DNA from: Lachnoclostridium sp. UBA7482
GTDB taxonomy: Bacteria > Bacillota > Clostridia > Lachnospirales > Lachnospiraceae
Length of the DNA: 5,663 nucleotides
Assembly (NCBI GenBank): GCA_002479645.1
Contig: DLOO01000065.1
Span: 89,319-94,981 of the forward strand
Direction of reading: 5' to 3'
Shown: piece after piece, positions 1-5,663 of the stretch
Layout of the letters: each line of letters begins with the position of its first letter
Numbering within the stretch: the stretch's first letter is position 1
Translations under genes and position numbers: made by a program
The notes under the pieces: model-generated
Database searches by the model: none
What the model was told of the DNA's origin: nothing
What the model saw: the letters and a program-made list of their open reading frames with translations, nothing else

Positions 1-309
1 GCCAAGGGCGACGTCGAAGACGGAATCCGATACAAATGCACCCTGAATACGGGACGGCATCGGAGCACCGGAAGGTGCGAAAAGCATATCACCTTTTCCA
101 AGAAGCTTCTCTGCACCAATCTGGTCGAGGATGGTTCGCGAGTCAATCGAAGAAGAAACGGCAAAGGCAATACGGGACGGAACATTTGCTTTTATCAAAC
201 CGGTAATGACGTTTACGGACGGTCTCTGCGTTGCAATCACCAGATGAATACCGGCGGCACGTGCCAGCTGAGCCAAACGGCAGATGGCGTCTTCGACGTC
301 GCCCTTGGC
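1..309. repeat. 22-bp perfect inverted repeat, arms 1-22 and 288-309
   Basis: Bases 1-22 are the exact reverse complement of 288-309 (CGTCTTCGAC GTCGCCCTTGGC on the plus strand at 288). Each arm contains the 8-bp palindrome CGACGTCG. In ftsK the inner arm encodes AKGDVED, just after Walker B, and fits the family; the outer arm replaces expected family sequence immediately after GAFVSDS. Likely a contig-end or fold-back artefact rather than a functional repeat. Confidence 0.85.
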
Positions 310-2478
310 AACCATCATCAAATCGGCAAGTTCGTCTACAATGATAACAAGATGCGGCATCTCCTTCAGCGGATTGCCTTCCTTGTCAAGAACAGGTTCT
401 GTGGAATTCTTAATTTTCTCGTTAAAGCCCTCCATGTTGCGCACGCCGAGATGCGCAAATAACTGGTAACGGTCTCCCATCTCCTTAACCGCCCAATTCA
501 GGGTTGCACTTGCAATCTTCGGATCGGTTACAACGGGCGCCCACAGGTGGGGAATACCGTTATAGACGCTAAGCTCAACGACTTTTGGGTCAACCATAAT
601 CAGTCGAACCTGCTTCGGAGAATACTTAAACAGGATACTCATAATCAAGGTGTTGACACAGACGGATTTACCGGAACCGGTCTGACCGGCAATCAGCAAA
701 TGCGGCATCTTTGTGAGATCGGCAACGATACTGCTGCCCCCGATATCCTTACCAACGGCAAAGGCAATCTTTGCCTTGCTGTCCCGGAACTCGGAGGTCT
801 CGAGAAGGGTTCTCAGATAAACCATGGAATTCTCGCTGTTTGGAACCTCGATACCGACAGCGGCCTTTCCGGGAATCGGCGCCTCGATACGTATGTCGGC
901 AGCGGCAAGGTTTAACTTAATATCATCTGCAAGGGCGGTAATCTTACTAACCTTAACTCCCTGCTCCGGCTGTAATTCATAACGGGTAACCGTAGGACCG
1001 CAGCTGATATTGGTTACGGTGACATTGACGCCGAAGCTGCGAAGGGTGGAATGCAGCTTTGCAGCAGTTTCCTTTAACTCGGTGTTGCTTACGCCCCCGG
1101 AAACGCCCTGCGGACGATTCAAGAGTCGAAGCGGCGGGTAAACATAAGGCTTTTCGGGAACAACCGGAGTGGTAAGCGCCTTGGTATGCGCTAAAATAGC
1201 CTGTTCGTCTGCTTCTGTGACGGGAGCTTGTTCGGATGATTCCGAAACGGCAGAAGACCCCTTATGCGCAGGACTTTCCGTTTTGGTTTCCGCATGTGCG
1301 CTCTCGGCGGTTGCAGCGACGGATACGACCGGCTTGCGTCCGTAATCGTGTGCCGGTTCGGAAGTATCAAGGGAATCCTCCTCGTAGGAACCGTTTTTGG
1401 TAATGGTAATATCAGAGAATAAATCGTCTGCCGTCGGCATCCTATGAGAAGTCTGTGTCGGCGTATCCATAGGATGTTCTGCCGGATATTCTGCTTTCGG
1501 AGCCGGAACGGATTCCGTATCCTTCGGATCAGCTGACGGTCTTCTGATTTCGTGCATATCCTGTGTCGGAGCTTCGACCTCCGGCTGCTTGCCGCCGTTT
1601 TCTTTCAGACGGTCAAGGAAGGACTTCTTCTTCGGCTTTTTCGGCTTCGGCTGTTCATAAAAATCATAATCGGGACCTGTCGCCGCCGGAGCCGCATCGA
1701 CTAAGACGAGACGGCGCTTACGGTTTTCTTCCTGAATCTCATCAAGCGTCATGCTGCTGATTTCACGTTCGGTTCTTCTGCGCTCGGTTTCGTACTCGAA
1801 ATATTCCTCTTCTGCCTGACGTTTTTCCCTCCTGCGTCTTTTATAATATGCGGTTATGGAACGCTCGGTAATTAAAATAACGCATACAAGAATCAGAGCG
1901 GCAAGGATGATAACGGAAGCAACCTTGCCAAACAGCAGGTACATCGGCTTTCCGAGAATCGCGCCGAAAATACCGCCGCCGACCTTTTGTTTATAACCCT
2001 GTGCAAATGCCTGGAAAATGCCGTATTTCCGGGCGCATCCGGAGATAATGTGAATCAGGGAAGCAAGGAAAAATAATGCAAAGATAAAAAAGGTGGACTT
2101 TCTGGTTGCAAGCGGGTTGCCCGGATTGGCACGCATAAATACCACAAGGAAAAAGAGCGCAATCGGAAATATGTATGGTAAATATCCGCCGAGAAGACCG
2201 AAAACAACAACGTTAATCGCACTTCCGACCTTACCGCAGATGCCGAAGTAGCTCAGATAAAGAATGATACAAATCATCAGAGTTACAATCAAAGCAACAT
2301 CATCGGTAATTTCCTTACGTCTGGTTACCTCCTGAATACGCCGCTCTTTCTGCTCCTGCTCCTTTTGGAGACGGCTTTCTTTTTCCTTTGCCGTTTCTTT
2401 TTTGCCGTGTGTCTGCGTGGTTTTTGCATTGGCAGCAGCTCTATGTTGTGTTGCAGTTTTTTTCACTTCTTTTGCCAT
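1..2478 (-). CDS. ftsK: FtsK/SpoIIIE family DNA translocase (3' end missing)
   Basis: Membrane-anchored, ATP-driven double-stranded DNA pump that clears chromosomal DNA through the closing division or sporulation septum. 826 codons are visible from ATG at 2478, which has GGAGG six bases upstream. Residues 1-58 are a Lys/Glu/Gln-rich cytoplasmic lead. About four membrane segments follow (roughly 61-80, 87-115, 128-146, 186-204). A charged, Pro/Ala/Glu-rich and probably disordered linker covers about 210-445. The motor begins near PPLRLLN (448-454), followed by [11 protein letters not shown] (494-504), Walker A GQTGSGKS (598-605), Walker [14 protein letters not shown] with D715/E716, then [28 protein letters not shown] and QGAFVSD. 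The gamma winged-helix domain that normally follows, and reads KOPS/SRS-type sequences, is not in the window. The last seven codons (VFDVALG) do not fit the family and coincide with a 22-bp inverted repeat, so they may not be native. Probably co-transcribed with uppP upstream. Family call is very secure; division FtsK versus sporulation SpoIIIE cannot be separated. Confidence 0.96.
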   Translation of the reverse strand, partial: MAKEVKKTATQHRAAANAKTTQTHGKKETAKEKESRLQKEQEQKERRIQEVTRRKEITDDVALIVTLMICIILYLSYFGICGKVGSAINVVVFGLLGGYLPYIFPIALFFLVVFMRANPGNPLATRKSTFFIFALFFLASLIHIISGCARKYGIFQAFAQGYKQKVGGGIFGAILGKPMYLLFGKVASVIILAALILVCVILITERSITAYYKRRRREKRQAEEEYFEYETERRRTEREISSMTLDEIQEENRKRRLVLVDAAPAATGPDYDFYEQPKPKKPKKKSFLDRLKENGGKQPEVEAPTQDMHEIRRPSADPKDTESVPAPKAEYPAEHPMDTPTQTSHRMPTADDLFSDITITKNGSYEEDSLDTSEPAHDYGRKPVVSVAATAESAHAETKTESPAHKGSSAVSESSEQAPVTEADEQAILAHTKALTTPVVPEKPYVYPPLRLLNRPQGVSGGVSNTELKETAAKLHSTLRSFGVNVTVTNISCGPTVTRYELQPEQGVKVSKITALADDIKLNLAAADIRIEAPIPGKAAVGIEVPNSENSMVYLRTLLETSEFRDSKAKIAFAVGKDIGGSSIVADLTKMPHLLIAGQTGSGKSVCVNTLIMSILFKYSPKQVRLIMVDPKVVELSVYNGIPHLWAPVVTDPKIASATLNWAVKEMGDRYQLFAHLGVRNMEGFNEKIKNSTEPVLDKEGNPLKEMPHLVIIVDELADLMMVAKGDVEDAICRLAQLARAAGIHLVIATQRPSVNVITGLIKANVPSRIAFAVSSSIDSRTILDQIGAEKLLGKGDMLFAPSGAPMPSRIQGAFVSDSVFDVALG

Positions 2479-2515
2479 AGATTACCTCCGGGAAGAAAAA
2501 TAAAAACCGAGTGAG

Positions 2516-3376
2516 TTACGCAATTACATATTTGCAAACGTAATGGATAAAAACAACGATGCCAAGTACGATTCGGTACCAACCGAAGGCGGAGAAGCTG
2601 TGCTTGCTGATGTACTGCATCAGAAGTCGGATGCAGAAAAACGATACGACAAAAGCGACAATCATCGCAACCATCAGCATCGACAATTCCACACCGCTGA
2701 AATTCAGACCGAATTTTAACAGCTTCAAAAGGCTGGCGCCTGCCATTGTCGGAATGGCAAGGAAAAACGTAAATTCCGCAGCCATAACGCGGCTGGAGCC
2801 GAGAATCATAGCGCCGAGAATCGTAATTCCGGAGCGGGAGGTTCCGGGGATTACTGCCAGACACTGGAACATACCGATGTACAGCGCCAACTGATAAGGC
2901 ATGGTATTCAGATTGGCAAAACGAGGAGTCTTGTTCTGATTTAACTTCTCAATACCGATAAACAAAATGCCATAAAAAATTAAAGTCATGGCGATTGTCA
3001 ACGTGGAACGATTTCCCTGATAGAAAAACTCGTCAATTTTGTCCTCGAAAAGCAGGCCGACAATTCCAATCGGTACACAGGCAACTGCAACCTTGAGCCA
3101 CATAATGAATTTTTCCCTGTGGATAGCAATGCCGCCGCGGTCGCTTTTCTTAAAAGGCCAGATTTTGTTCCAAAACAAAAGAACTACAGCCAGAATCGCA
3201 CCTAATTGAATCACAACCATAAATACTTCCTTGAAGTTCGGATTCTCCGCAAACGCCTTTAGCGGGAAGAACTCTTCAAACAAAAGCATGTGGCCGGTAC
3301 TGCTGATCGGAAGCCATTCGGTAATACCCTCGACAATACCAAGTAAAATAACTTTCAGAAACTCCAGAAATTCCAT
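2516..3376 (-). CDS. uppP: Undecaprenyl-diphosphatase UppP (BacA family)
   Basis: Integral membrane phosphatase that converts undecaprenyl diphosphate to undecaprenyl phosphate, regenerating the lipid carrier for peptidoglycan and other wall polymers; overproduction of the family gives bacitracin resistance. The 286-residue product has the usual family length and many hydrophobic segments. It carries both family signatures: the N-terminal motif E16-G-I-T-E20-WLPISSTGH, containing the ExxxE acidic pair, and PGTSRSGIT at 177-185, whose Arg is the expected phosphate-binding catalytic residue. ATG at 3376 was chosen because AGAGG lies six bases upstream and the protein then starts MEFLEFLKVILLGIVEG, as in homologues. 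An in-frame GTG at 3403 would add nine residues but has no good Shine-Dalgarno. The gene ends in TAA 37 bp before ftsK with no terminator between, so the two are probably one operon. A strong sigma-A-like promoter lies about 100 bp upstream. Confidence 0.96.
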   Translation of the reverse strand: MEFLEFLKVILLGIVEGITEWLPISSTGHMLLFEEFFPLKAFAENPNFKEVFMVVIQLGAILAVVLLFWNKIWPFKKSDRGGIAIHREKFIMWLKVAVACVPIGIVGLLFEDKIDEFFYQGNRSTLTIAMTLIFYGILFIGIEKLNQNKTPRFANLNTMPYQLALYIGMFQCLAVIPGTSRSGITILGAMILGSSRVMAAEFTFFLAIPTMAGASLLKLLKFGLNFSGVELSMLMVAMIVAFVVSFFCIRLLMQYISKHSFSAFGWYRIVLGIVVFIHYVCKYVIA

Positions 3377-3382
3377 AAACAA

Positions 3383-3387
3383 CCTCT
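3383..3387 (-). promoter_or_regulatory. Ribosome binding site deciding the uppP start
   Basis: On the minus strand AGAGG is followed by TTGTTT and then ATG at 3376. This six-base spacing favours the 3376 start over the upstream in-frame GTG at 3403. Confidence 0.8.
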
Positions 3388-3478
3388 TTTCTGATAAACA
3401 CACCGTTCCGGTTCTATCTTAAAGTTTTGTAATCTGTAAATATATAACCCTCGTGTAAAAATATGCATTCCTCTTATC

Positions 3479-3507
3479 ATTTTATCACATATAGCTAAAT
3501 ATTTCAA
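3479..3507 (-). promoter_or_regulatory. Predicted sigma-A promoter of the uppP-ftsK operon
   Basis: Minus strand: -35 TTGAAA (3502-3507, 5/6 to TTGACA), exactly 17 bases of spacer, -10 TAAAAT (3479-3484, 5/6 to TATAAT), with TG one base before the -10 (TGATAAAAT), i.e. an extended -10. Transcription should start near 3472, giving a leader of roughly 95 nt before the uppP ATG. The -35 box is the left end of a palindrome interrupted by the neighbouring MITE-like element. Assigned from sequence match only, but it is by far the best promoter match in this gap. Confidence 0.75.
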
Positions 3508-3510
3508 CGG

Positions 3511-3519
3511 TTACCGCTG
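3511..3519 (+). repeat. Left 9-bp direct repeat (putative target-site duplication)
   Basis: TTACCGCTG directly abuts the left inverted-repeat arm at 3520 and is repeated exactly at 3617-3625 beside the right arm. If the outermost base pair of the inverted repeat is counted with the flank instead, the repeat is 10 bp (GTTACCGCTG, 3510-3519 and 3616-3625). Confidence 0.75.
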
Positions 3520-3616
3520 CTTGAGTTTCTGTATTTTTATCCGGCAGTAAAATTTCTTTGAAATTGATTGATTTTTATGCAAAATACCTGCCGCATAAAA
3601 AATACAGAAACTCAAG
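3520..3616. mobile_element. MITE-like element with 28/29-bp terminal inverted repeats
   Basis: A 97-bp non-coding AT-rich unit. The left arm 3520-3547 begins CTTGAGTTTCTGTA and ends CCGGCAG. The right arm 3588-3616 is its reverse complement except for one T-run length difference (5 versus 6) and one C/G mismatch near the inner end. A 9-bp direct repeat, TTACCGCTG, flanks the element on both sides, as expected of a target-site duplication. It has no ORF, so any transposition would need a transposase supplied in trans by an IS with the same ends. I cannot name that IS family from memory. The core holds a small perfect hairpin (AATTTC-TTT-GAAATT, 3551-3565) and TTTTTATGC (3572-3580), which can pair with GCATAAAAA (3593-3601) in the right arm, giving an alternative fold. 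It sits between the divergent uppP and tepA starts. A folded regulatory RNA or a terminator is the alternative reading, but the exact flanking repeats favour insertion. Confidence 0.72.
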
Positions 3617-3625
3617 TTACCGCTG
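3617..3625 (+). repeat. Right 9-bp direct repeat (putative target-site duplication)
   Basis: TTACCGCTG directly follows the right inverted-repeat arm and is identical to 3511-3519. It is followed by AAAAG, which restores a palindrome when the element is removed in silico. Confidence 0.75.
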
Positions 3626-3633
3626 AAAAGAAC

Positions 3634-3662
3634 GAATAAATTAAGCTGTTTTGTGCATACTG
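3634..3662 (+). promoter_or_regulatory. Possible forespore (sigma-G/F type) promoter for tepA
   Basis: GAATA (3634-3638), then 17 bases, then CATACTG (3656-3662), resembles the Bacillus sigma-G/sigma-F pattern (GHATR ... CATWMTA as I recall it), missing only the last -10 base. No convincing sigma-A promoter was found between the MITE-like element and the tepA start. It would give a leader of about 65 nt. The motif is short and could be chance; the call rests on the match plus the link of tepA to spore-formers. Confidence 0.3.
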
Positions 3663-3723
3663 AACAAATACGCTGCAAATGCCCGACGCGTTTGCGGTGA
3701 CGTCATTTTTTATTGGTATTTAC

Positions 3724-3727
3724 GGAG
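3724..3727 (+). promoter_or_regulatory. Ribosome binding site deciding the tepA start
   Basis: GGAG, seven bases before ATG 3735. It selects this start over the open-frame extension to TTG at 3651, whose extra 28 residues look unlike the family. Confidence 0.75.
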
Positions 3728-3734
3728 TTTGATT

Positions 3735-4409
3735 ATGAAGGATGCAGATCAGGGACACCCTGTGGATTATTCGGGAAATCCGAATATTTTGATTTTAGAT
3801 GATTACAGAAAAATAGAATTATTGTTGATTATCGGCGAAGTCGAGGGTCATGATATTGCCTCGAAATCCAGCAAAACAACGCGATATGAAGAATTGATTC
3901 CGCGTTTGATTCATGCGGAGCACGATTCTTCCGTCGCCGGGGTTCTTGTTCTTCTTAATACGGCGGGCGGTGATGTGGAGGCAGGTCTTGCGATTGCCGA
4001 AATGCTTGTATCCGTCAGCAAACCGGTAGTCAGTCTGATTCTCGGAGGTTCCCATTCGATCGGAGTTCCGCTTGCCGTTGCTTCCGACTATAGTTTTATC
4101 GTTGAAACCGGTACCATGACCGTCCACCCGGTACGTACAAGCGGTACGATTCTCGGCGTTTCACAGTCTTTTGAATATATGGAGCGGATTCAGGAACGGA
4201 TTATCACATTTACCGTAAAGCATTCGGATATCTCCACCGATGCGCTGAGAAAATTGATGTTAAATACGAAAATGTTTACAAAGGATCTCGGGACTTTGCT
4301 GGAAGGTAAGGAGGCTGTCGAATGCGGAATTATCGATGAGGTCGGTGGAATTGAAAGTGCGCTTAACAAATTAAAGGAACTGATTGAAAAGCAGGGATGC
4401 GGGAATTAG
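3735..4409 (+). CDS. tepA: TepA-type ClpP-like serine protease
   Basis: A 224-residue protein of the ClpP/crotonase fold, closest to Bacillus subtilis TepA (named translocation-enhancing protein). Family hallmarks visible: IIGEVEGHD (32-40), TTRYEELIPRLI (48-59), NTAGGDVEAGLAIAEML (75-91), SKPVVSLILGGSHSIGVP (95-112), TMTVHPVR (127-134) and TKDLGTLLEGKEAVECGIIDEVGG (182-205). By alignment to ClpP the likely catalytic triad is S108 (in HSIG), H131 (in VHPV) and D184 (in TKD), all present, so an active peptidase is plausible. No signal peptide or membrane segment is seen, so it should be cytosolic. Its native substrate is not shown by the sequence. In B. subtilis tepA lies directly beside spoIIIE; here it is divergent from uppP-ftsK, keeping the neighbourhood. 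A perfect terminator follows 14 bp after the stop. Start chosen by GGAG spacing and family length. Confidence 0.93.
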   Translation: MKDADQGHPVDYSGNPNILILDDYRKIELLLIIGEVEGHDIASKSSKTTRYEELIPRLIHAEHDSSVAGVLVLLNTAGGDVEAGLAIAEMLVSVSKPVVSLILGGSHSIGVPLAVASDYSFIVETGTMTVHPVRTSGTILGVSQSFEYMERIQERIITFTVKHSDISTDALRKLMLNTKMFTKDLGTLLEGKEAVECGIIDEVGGIESALNKLKELIEKQGCGN

Positions 4410-4423
4410 ATATCCTATATGGA

Positions 4424-4469
4424 AAAAACTGTCCTCCTGAGATCGGACGTTCTTCGGAGGACAGTTTTT
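4424..4469. terminator. Bidirectional rho-independent terminator
   Basis: A perfect 14-bp inverted repeat, AAAAACTGTCCTCC (4424-4437) and GGAGGACAGTTTTT (4456-4469), with an 18-base loop. The GC-rich CTGTCCTCC/GGAGGACAG stem is followed by T5 on the plus strand and by T6 on the minus strand. It lies between the convergent tepA (stop 4409) and fucosidase (stop 4533) genes and should terminate both. Confidence 0.92.
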
Positions 4470-4532
4470 ATGTGTTGTTTTCTAAGCGCTGTTAAGCTGT
4501 ATTCGACGTAATATCGGGTGCTTTTTGTACTT

Positions 4533-5663
4533 CTATTCTTCCTCCGGATAAATTTCAAAGGAGGCTTCCTCACCCTTCTGCATATCGAGTTTGAAGAACT
4601 TATCCGCATACTGTACGGTTTCATGGAATTCCCCGGTCATTGCCTTTGCGCTAAAGCTCTGCAATCTGCCCTTGCTCCAACGAATCGTGAAACGGGCGCC
4701 GCCGCGCGTGCAGACGCCGTCCAGCTCACCACTATTCCATTCCGCAGGCAATGCAGGAAGAAGAACGATACGGCCTGCGTTGCTCTGAATCAGCATCTCC
4801 CCGATTGCCGCAATCGAACCGAAATTACCGTCGATCTGGAACGGCGGATGATTATCAAACAGATTACTGAGCGTTGAGGATTTGAAAAGAGCAAGCAAAT
4901 TCTCATAGCTTTTTTCGCCATCCCACAAACGCGCATACATATTCATAATCCATGCACGGCTCCAGCCGGTATGCCCGCCGCCGTGTGCCAAACGTCTGCG
5001 AAGGGTTACCTTGGCTGCCTCTGCGAGCTCGGGCGTACCGTCGACAGTAATCTGCGAAGACGGGTGCAGCGCGTACAAATGCGAAATGTGCCGGTGTCCC
5101 GGGTCCTTTTCTTTGTAATCCTCCTGCCATTCCATAATCTGGCCGTAGCTGCCGATTTTCAGCGGAGGCAATTTGGCAAGAAGTTCCCTTGTGCGAAGAA
5201 TAAAAGATAAATCCTCTTCTTCCACCAAGGATGCCATCTCTAAAAATTGTATAAAATGGTCACGCAGAATCTCAACGTCCATGGAAGAATTGGCACAGGT
5301 ACTGCCTTCCACACCATCCGGAAGAATATAGGTATTTTCCGGAGAAACGGAAGGACAGATAATGGCTTCCTCTTCTGTTTCGACTAGAAAATCATGGAAA
5401 AAGAGAACCGATTCCCTGACAACCGGATACATTTTTTTCAAAAAATCCATATCTCCGGTAAACAGGTAATGCTCCCAAATATGCGTACAAAGCCACGGAA
5501 TACTCATAACCCAGTAAGAACCGGGAATCCAGGTATCCTGAGGCGCGGTGTCACCCCAGAGGTCTGTGTTGTGGTGACAAACCGTTCCACGGCAGCCATA
5601 CATTTCCCTTGCAGTTTTCTTACCATTTTCACACATAAGAAGCATATGGTCAAATAACGGCAG
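4533..5663 (-). CDS. GH95 alpha-L-fucosidase, C-terminal part (5' end missing)
   Basis: Glycoside hydrolase of family GH95, whose members mostly release terminal alpha-1,2-linked L-fucose from mucin, milk or plant glycans by inversion. The 376 visible residues (the frame stays open to the right edge, so the ATG at 5645 is internal) cover the second half of the catalytic (alpha/alpha)6 barrel and the C-terminal beta domain. Conserved blocks: KTAREMYGCRG (16-26), HHNTDLWGDTAPQD (30-43), HIWEHYLFTGD (61-71), CPSVSPEN (103-110), PGHRHISHLYALHP (188-201), RRLAHGGGHTGWSRAW (223-238), NLFDNHPPFQIDGNFG (267-282) and LLPALP (301-306). N32/D34, E109 and D278 lie in the blocks that carry the active-site residues of characterised members; this mapping is from memory. 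GH95 usually totals about 750-800 residues, so roughly half is outside. Some GH95 enzymes prefer alpha-L-galactose, so substrate is less certain than family. It ends in TAG 64 bp from the shared terminator, facing tepA, with no link to the wall/division genes. Confidence 0.94.
   Translation of the reverse strand: MPLFDHMLLMCENGKKTAREMYGCRGTVCHHNTDLWGDTAPQDTWIPGSYWVMSIPWLCTHIWEHYLFTGDMDFLKKMYPVVRESVLFFHDFLVETEEEAIICPSVSPENTYILPDGVEGSTCANSSMDVEILRDHFIQFLEMASLVEEEDLSFILRTRELLAKLPPLKIGSYGQIMEWQEDYKEKDPGHRHISHLYALHPSSQITVDGTPELAEAAKVTLRRRLAHGGGHTGWSRAWIMNMYARLWDGEKSYENLLALFKSSTLSNLFDNHPPFQIDGNFGSIAAIGEMLIQSNAGRIVLLPALPAEWNSGELDGVCTRGGARFTIRWSKGRLQSFSAKAMTGEFHETVQYADKFFKLDMQKGEEASFEIYPEEE

Noticed and set aside
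244..915. Plus-strand open frames of 61 to 122 codons inside ftsK
   Set aside because: They are antisense to a gene with unmistakable FtsK motifs, lack good ribosome binding sites and resemble no family I know.
2463..2864. Minus-strand 133-codon frame overlapping the 3' part of uppP and the plus-strand frame opposite it
   Set aside because: Both are shadow frames of uppP; the uppP frame carries the family motifs and a proper Shine-Dalgarno.
3377..3403. N-terminal extension of UppP from the GTG at 3403
   Set aside because: No Shine-Dalgarno at suitable spacing, whereas ATG 3376 has AGAGG six bases upstream and gives the usual family N-terminus.
3407..3419. Short ACCG-GAA-CGGT hairpin in the uppP leader
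   Set aside because: A 4-bp stem is too small to support a regulatory structure, and no riboswitch-like motif was recognised around it.
3558..3586. Outward promoter toward tepA inside the element (TTGAAA at 3558, 17 bases, AAAATA)
   Set aside because: The -35 is good but the -10 matches only two of six positions; other spacings were no better.
3520..3616. Reading the long inverted repeat as a transcription terminator
   Set aside because: It lies upstream of both divergent genes rather than downstream of any gene, its stem is AT-rich with a 40-base loop region, and exact direct repeats flank it.
3651..3734. N-terminal extension of TepA from TTG at 3651
   Set aside because: The added residues look unlike the family, the TTG has no ribosome binding site, and GGAG at 3724 supports ATG 3735.
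4470..4532. Second terminator or small gene between the main terminator and the fucosidase stop
   Set aside because: No stable stem followed by a T run and no plausible ribosome binding site with an ORF; the frame crossing here antisense to tepA's end lacks coding features.
5643..5645. ATG at 5645 as the true start of the fucosidase
   Set aside because: The frame stays open to the window edge, the upstream residues LPLFDH fit the family, and GH95 enzymes are about twice this length.

Overview
The window looks like a chromosomal segment from a Gram-positive, anaerobic Firmicute, most likely a gut-associated clostridium of the Lachnospiraceae type. The evidence is the family content (an FtsK/SpoIIIE translocase with a long linker, a TepA-type ClpP-like protease, a Bacillus/Clostridium-style UppP), strong GGAGG-type ribosome binding sites, moderate GC in genes with AT-rich intergenic DNA, and a GH95 alpha-L-fucosidase typical of bacteria that use host or plant glycans. 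The species is inferred, not shown.

Layout from left to right: (1) 1-2478, minus strand: a 3'-truncated ftsK/spoIIIE DNA translocase gene running off the left edge. (2) 2516-3376, minus strand: uppP, undecaprenyl-diphosphatase, 37 bp upstream of ftsK and probably co-transcribed with it. (3) 3377-3734: the divergent intergenic region, with a near-consensus extended -10 promoter for uppP, a 97-bp inverted-repeat element flanked by 9-bp direct repeats (MITE-like), and a possible sporulation-type promoter for the gene to its right. (4) 3735-4409, plus strand: tepA, a ClpP-fold serine protease homologue. (5) 4424-4469: a perfect bidirectional rho-independent terminator. (6) 4533-5663, minus strand: the C-terminal part of a GH95 alpha-L-fucosidase gene running off the right edge.

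How the genes relate: UppP recycles the lipid carrier for wall synthesis and FtsK/SpoIIIE moves DNA across the division or sporulation septum, so the left operon is a cell-envelope/division unit. TepA is next to spoIIIE in Bacillus subtilis. Here the neighbourhood is kept, but uppP lies between them and tepA is divergent. The fucosidase is separated by the terminator and belongs to a different, catabolic function.

The most notable non-coding observations are the MITE-like element, which appears to have split a 21-bp palindrome overlapping the uppP -35 box, and a perfect 22-bp inverted repeat between the left edge of the window and the interior of ftsK. The latter coincides exactly with the loss of FtsK family sequence and looks like an assembly or fold-back artefact. 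I see no CRISPR array, tRNA, rRNA, intact insertion sequence, or convincing novel multi-gene system.
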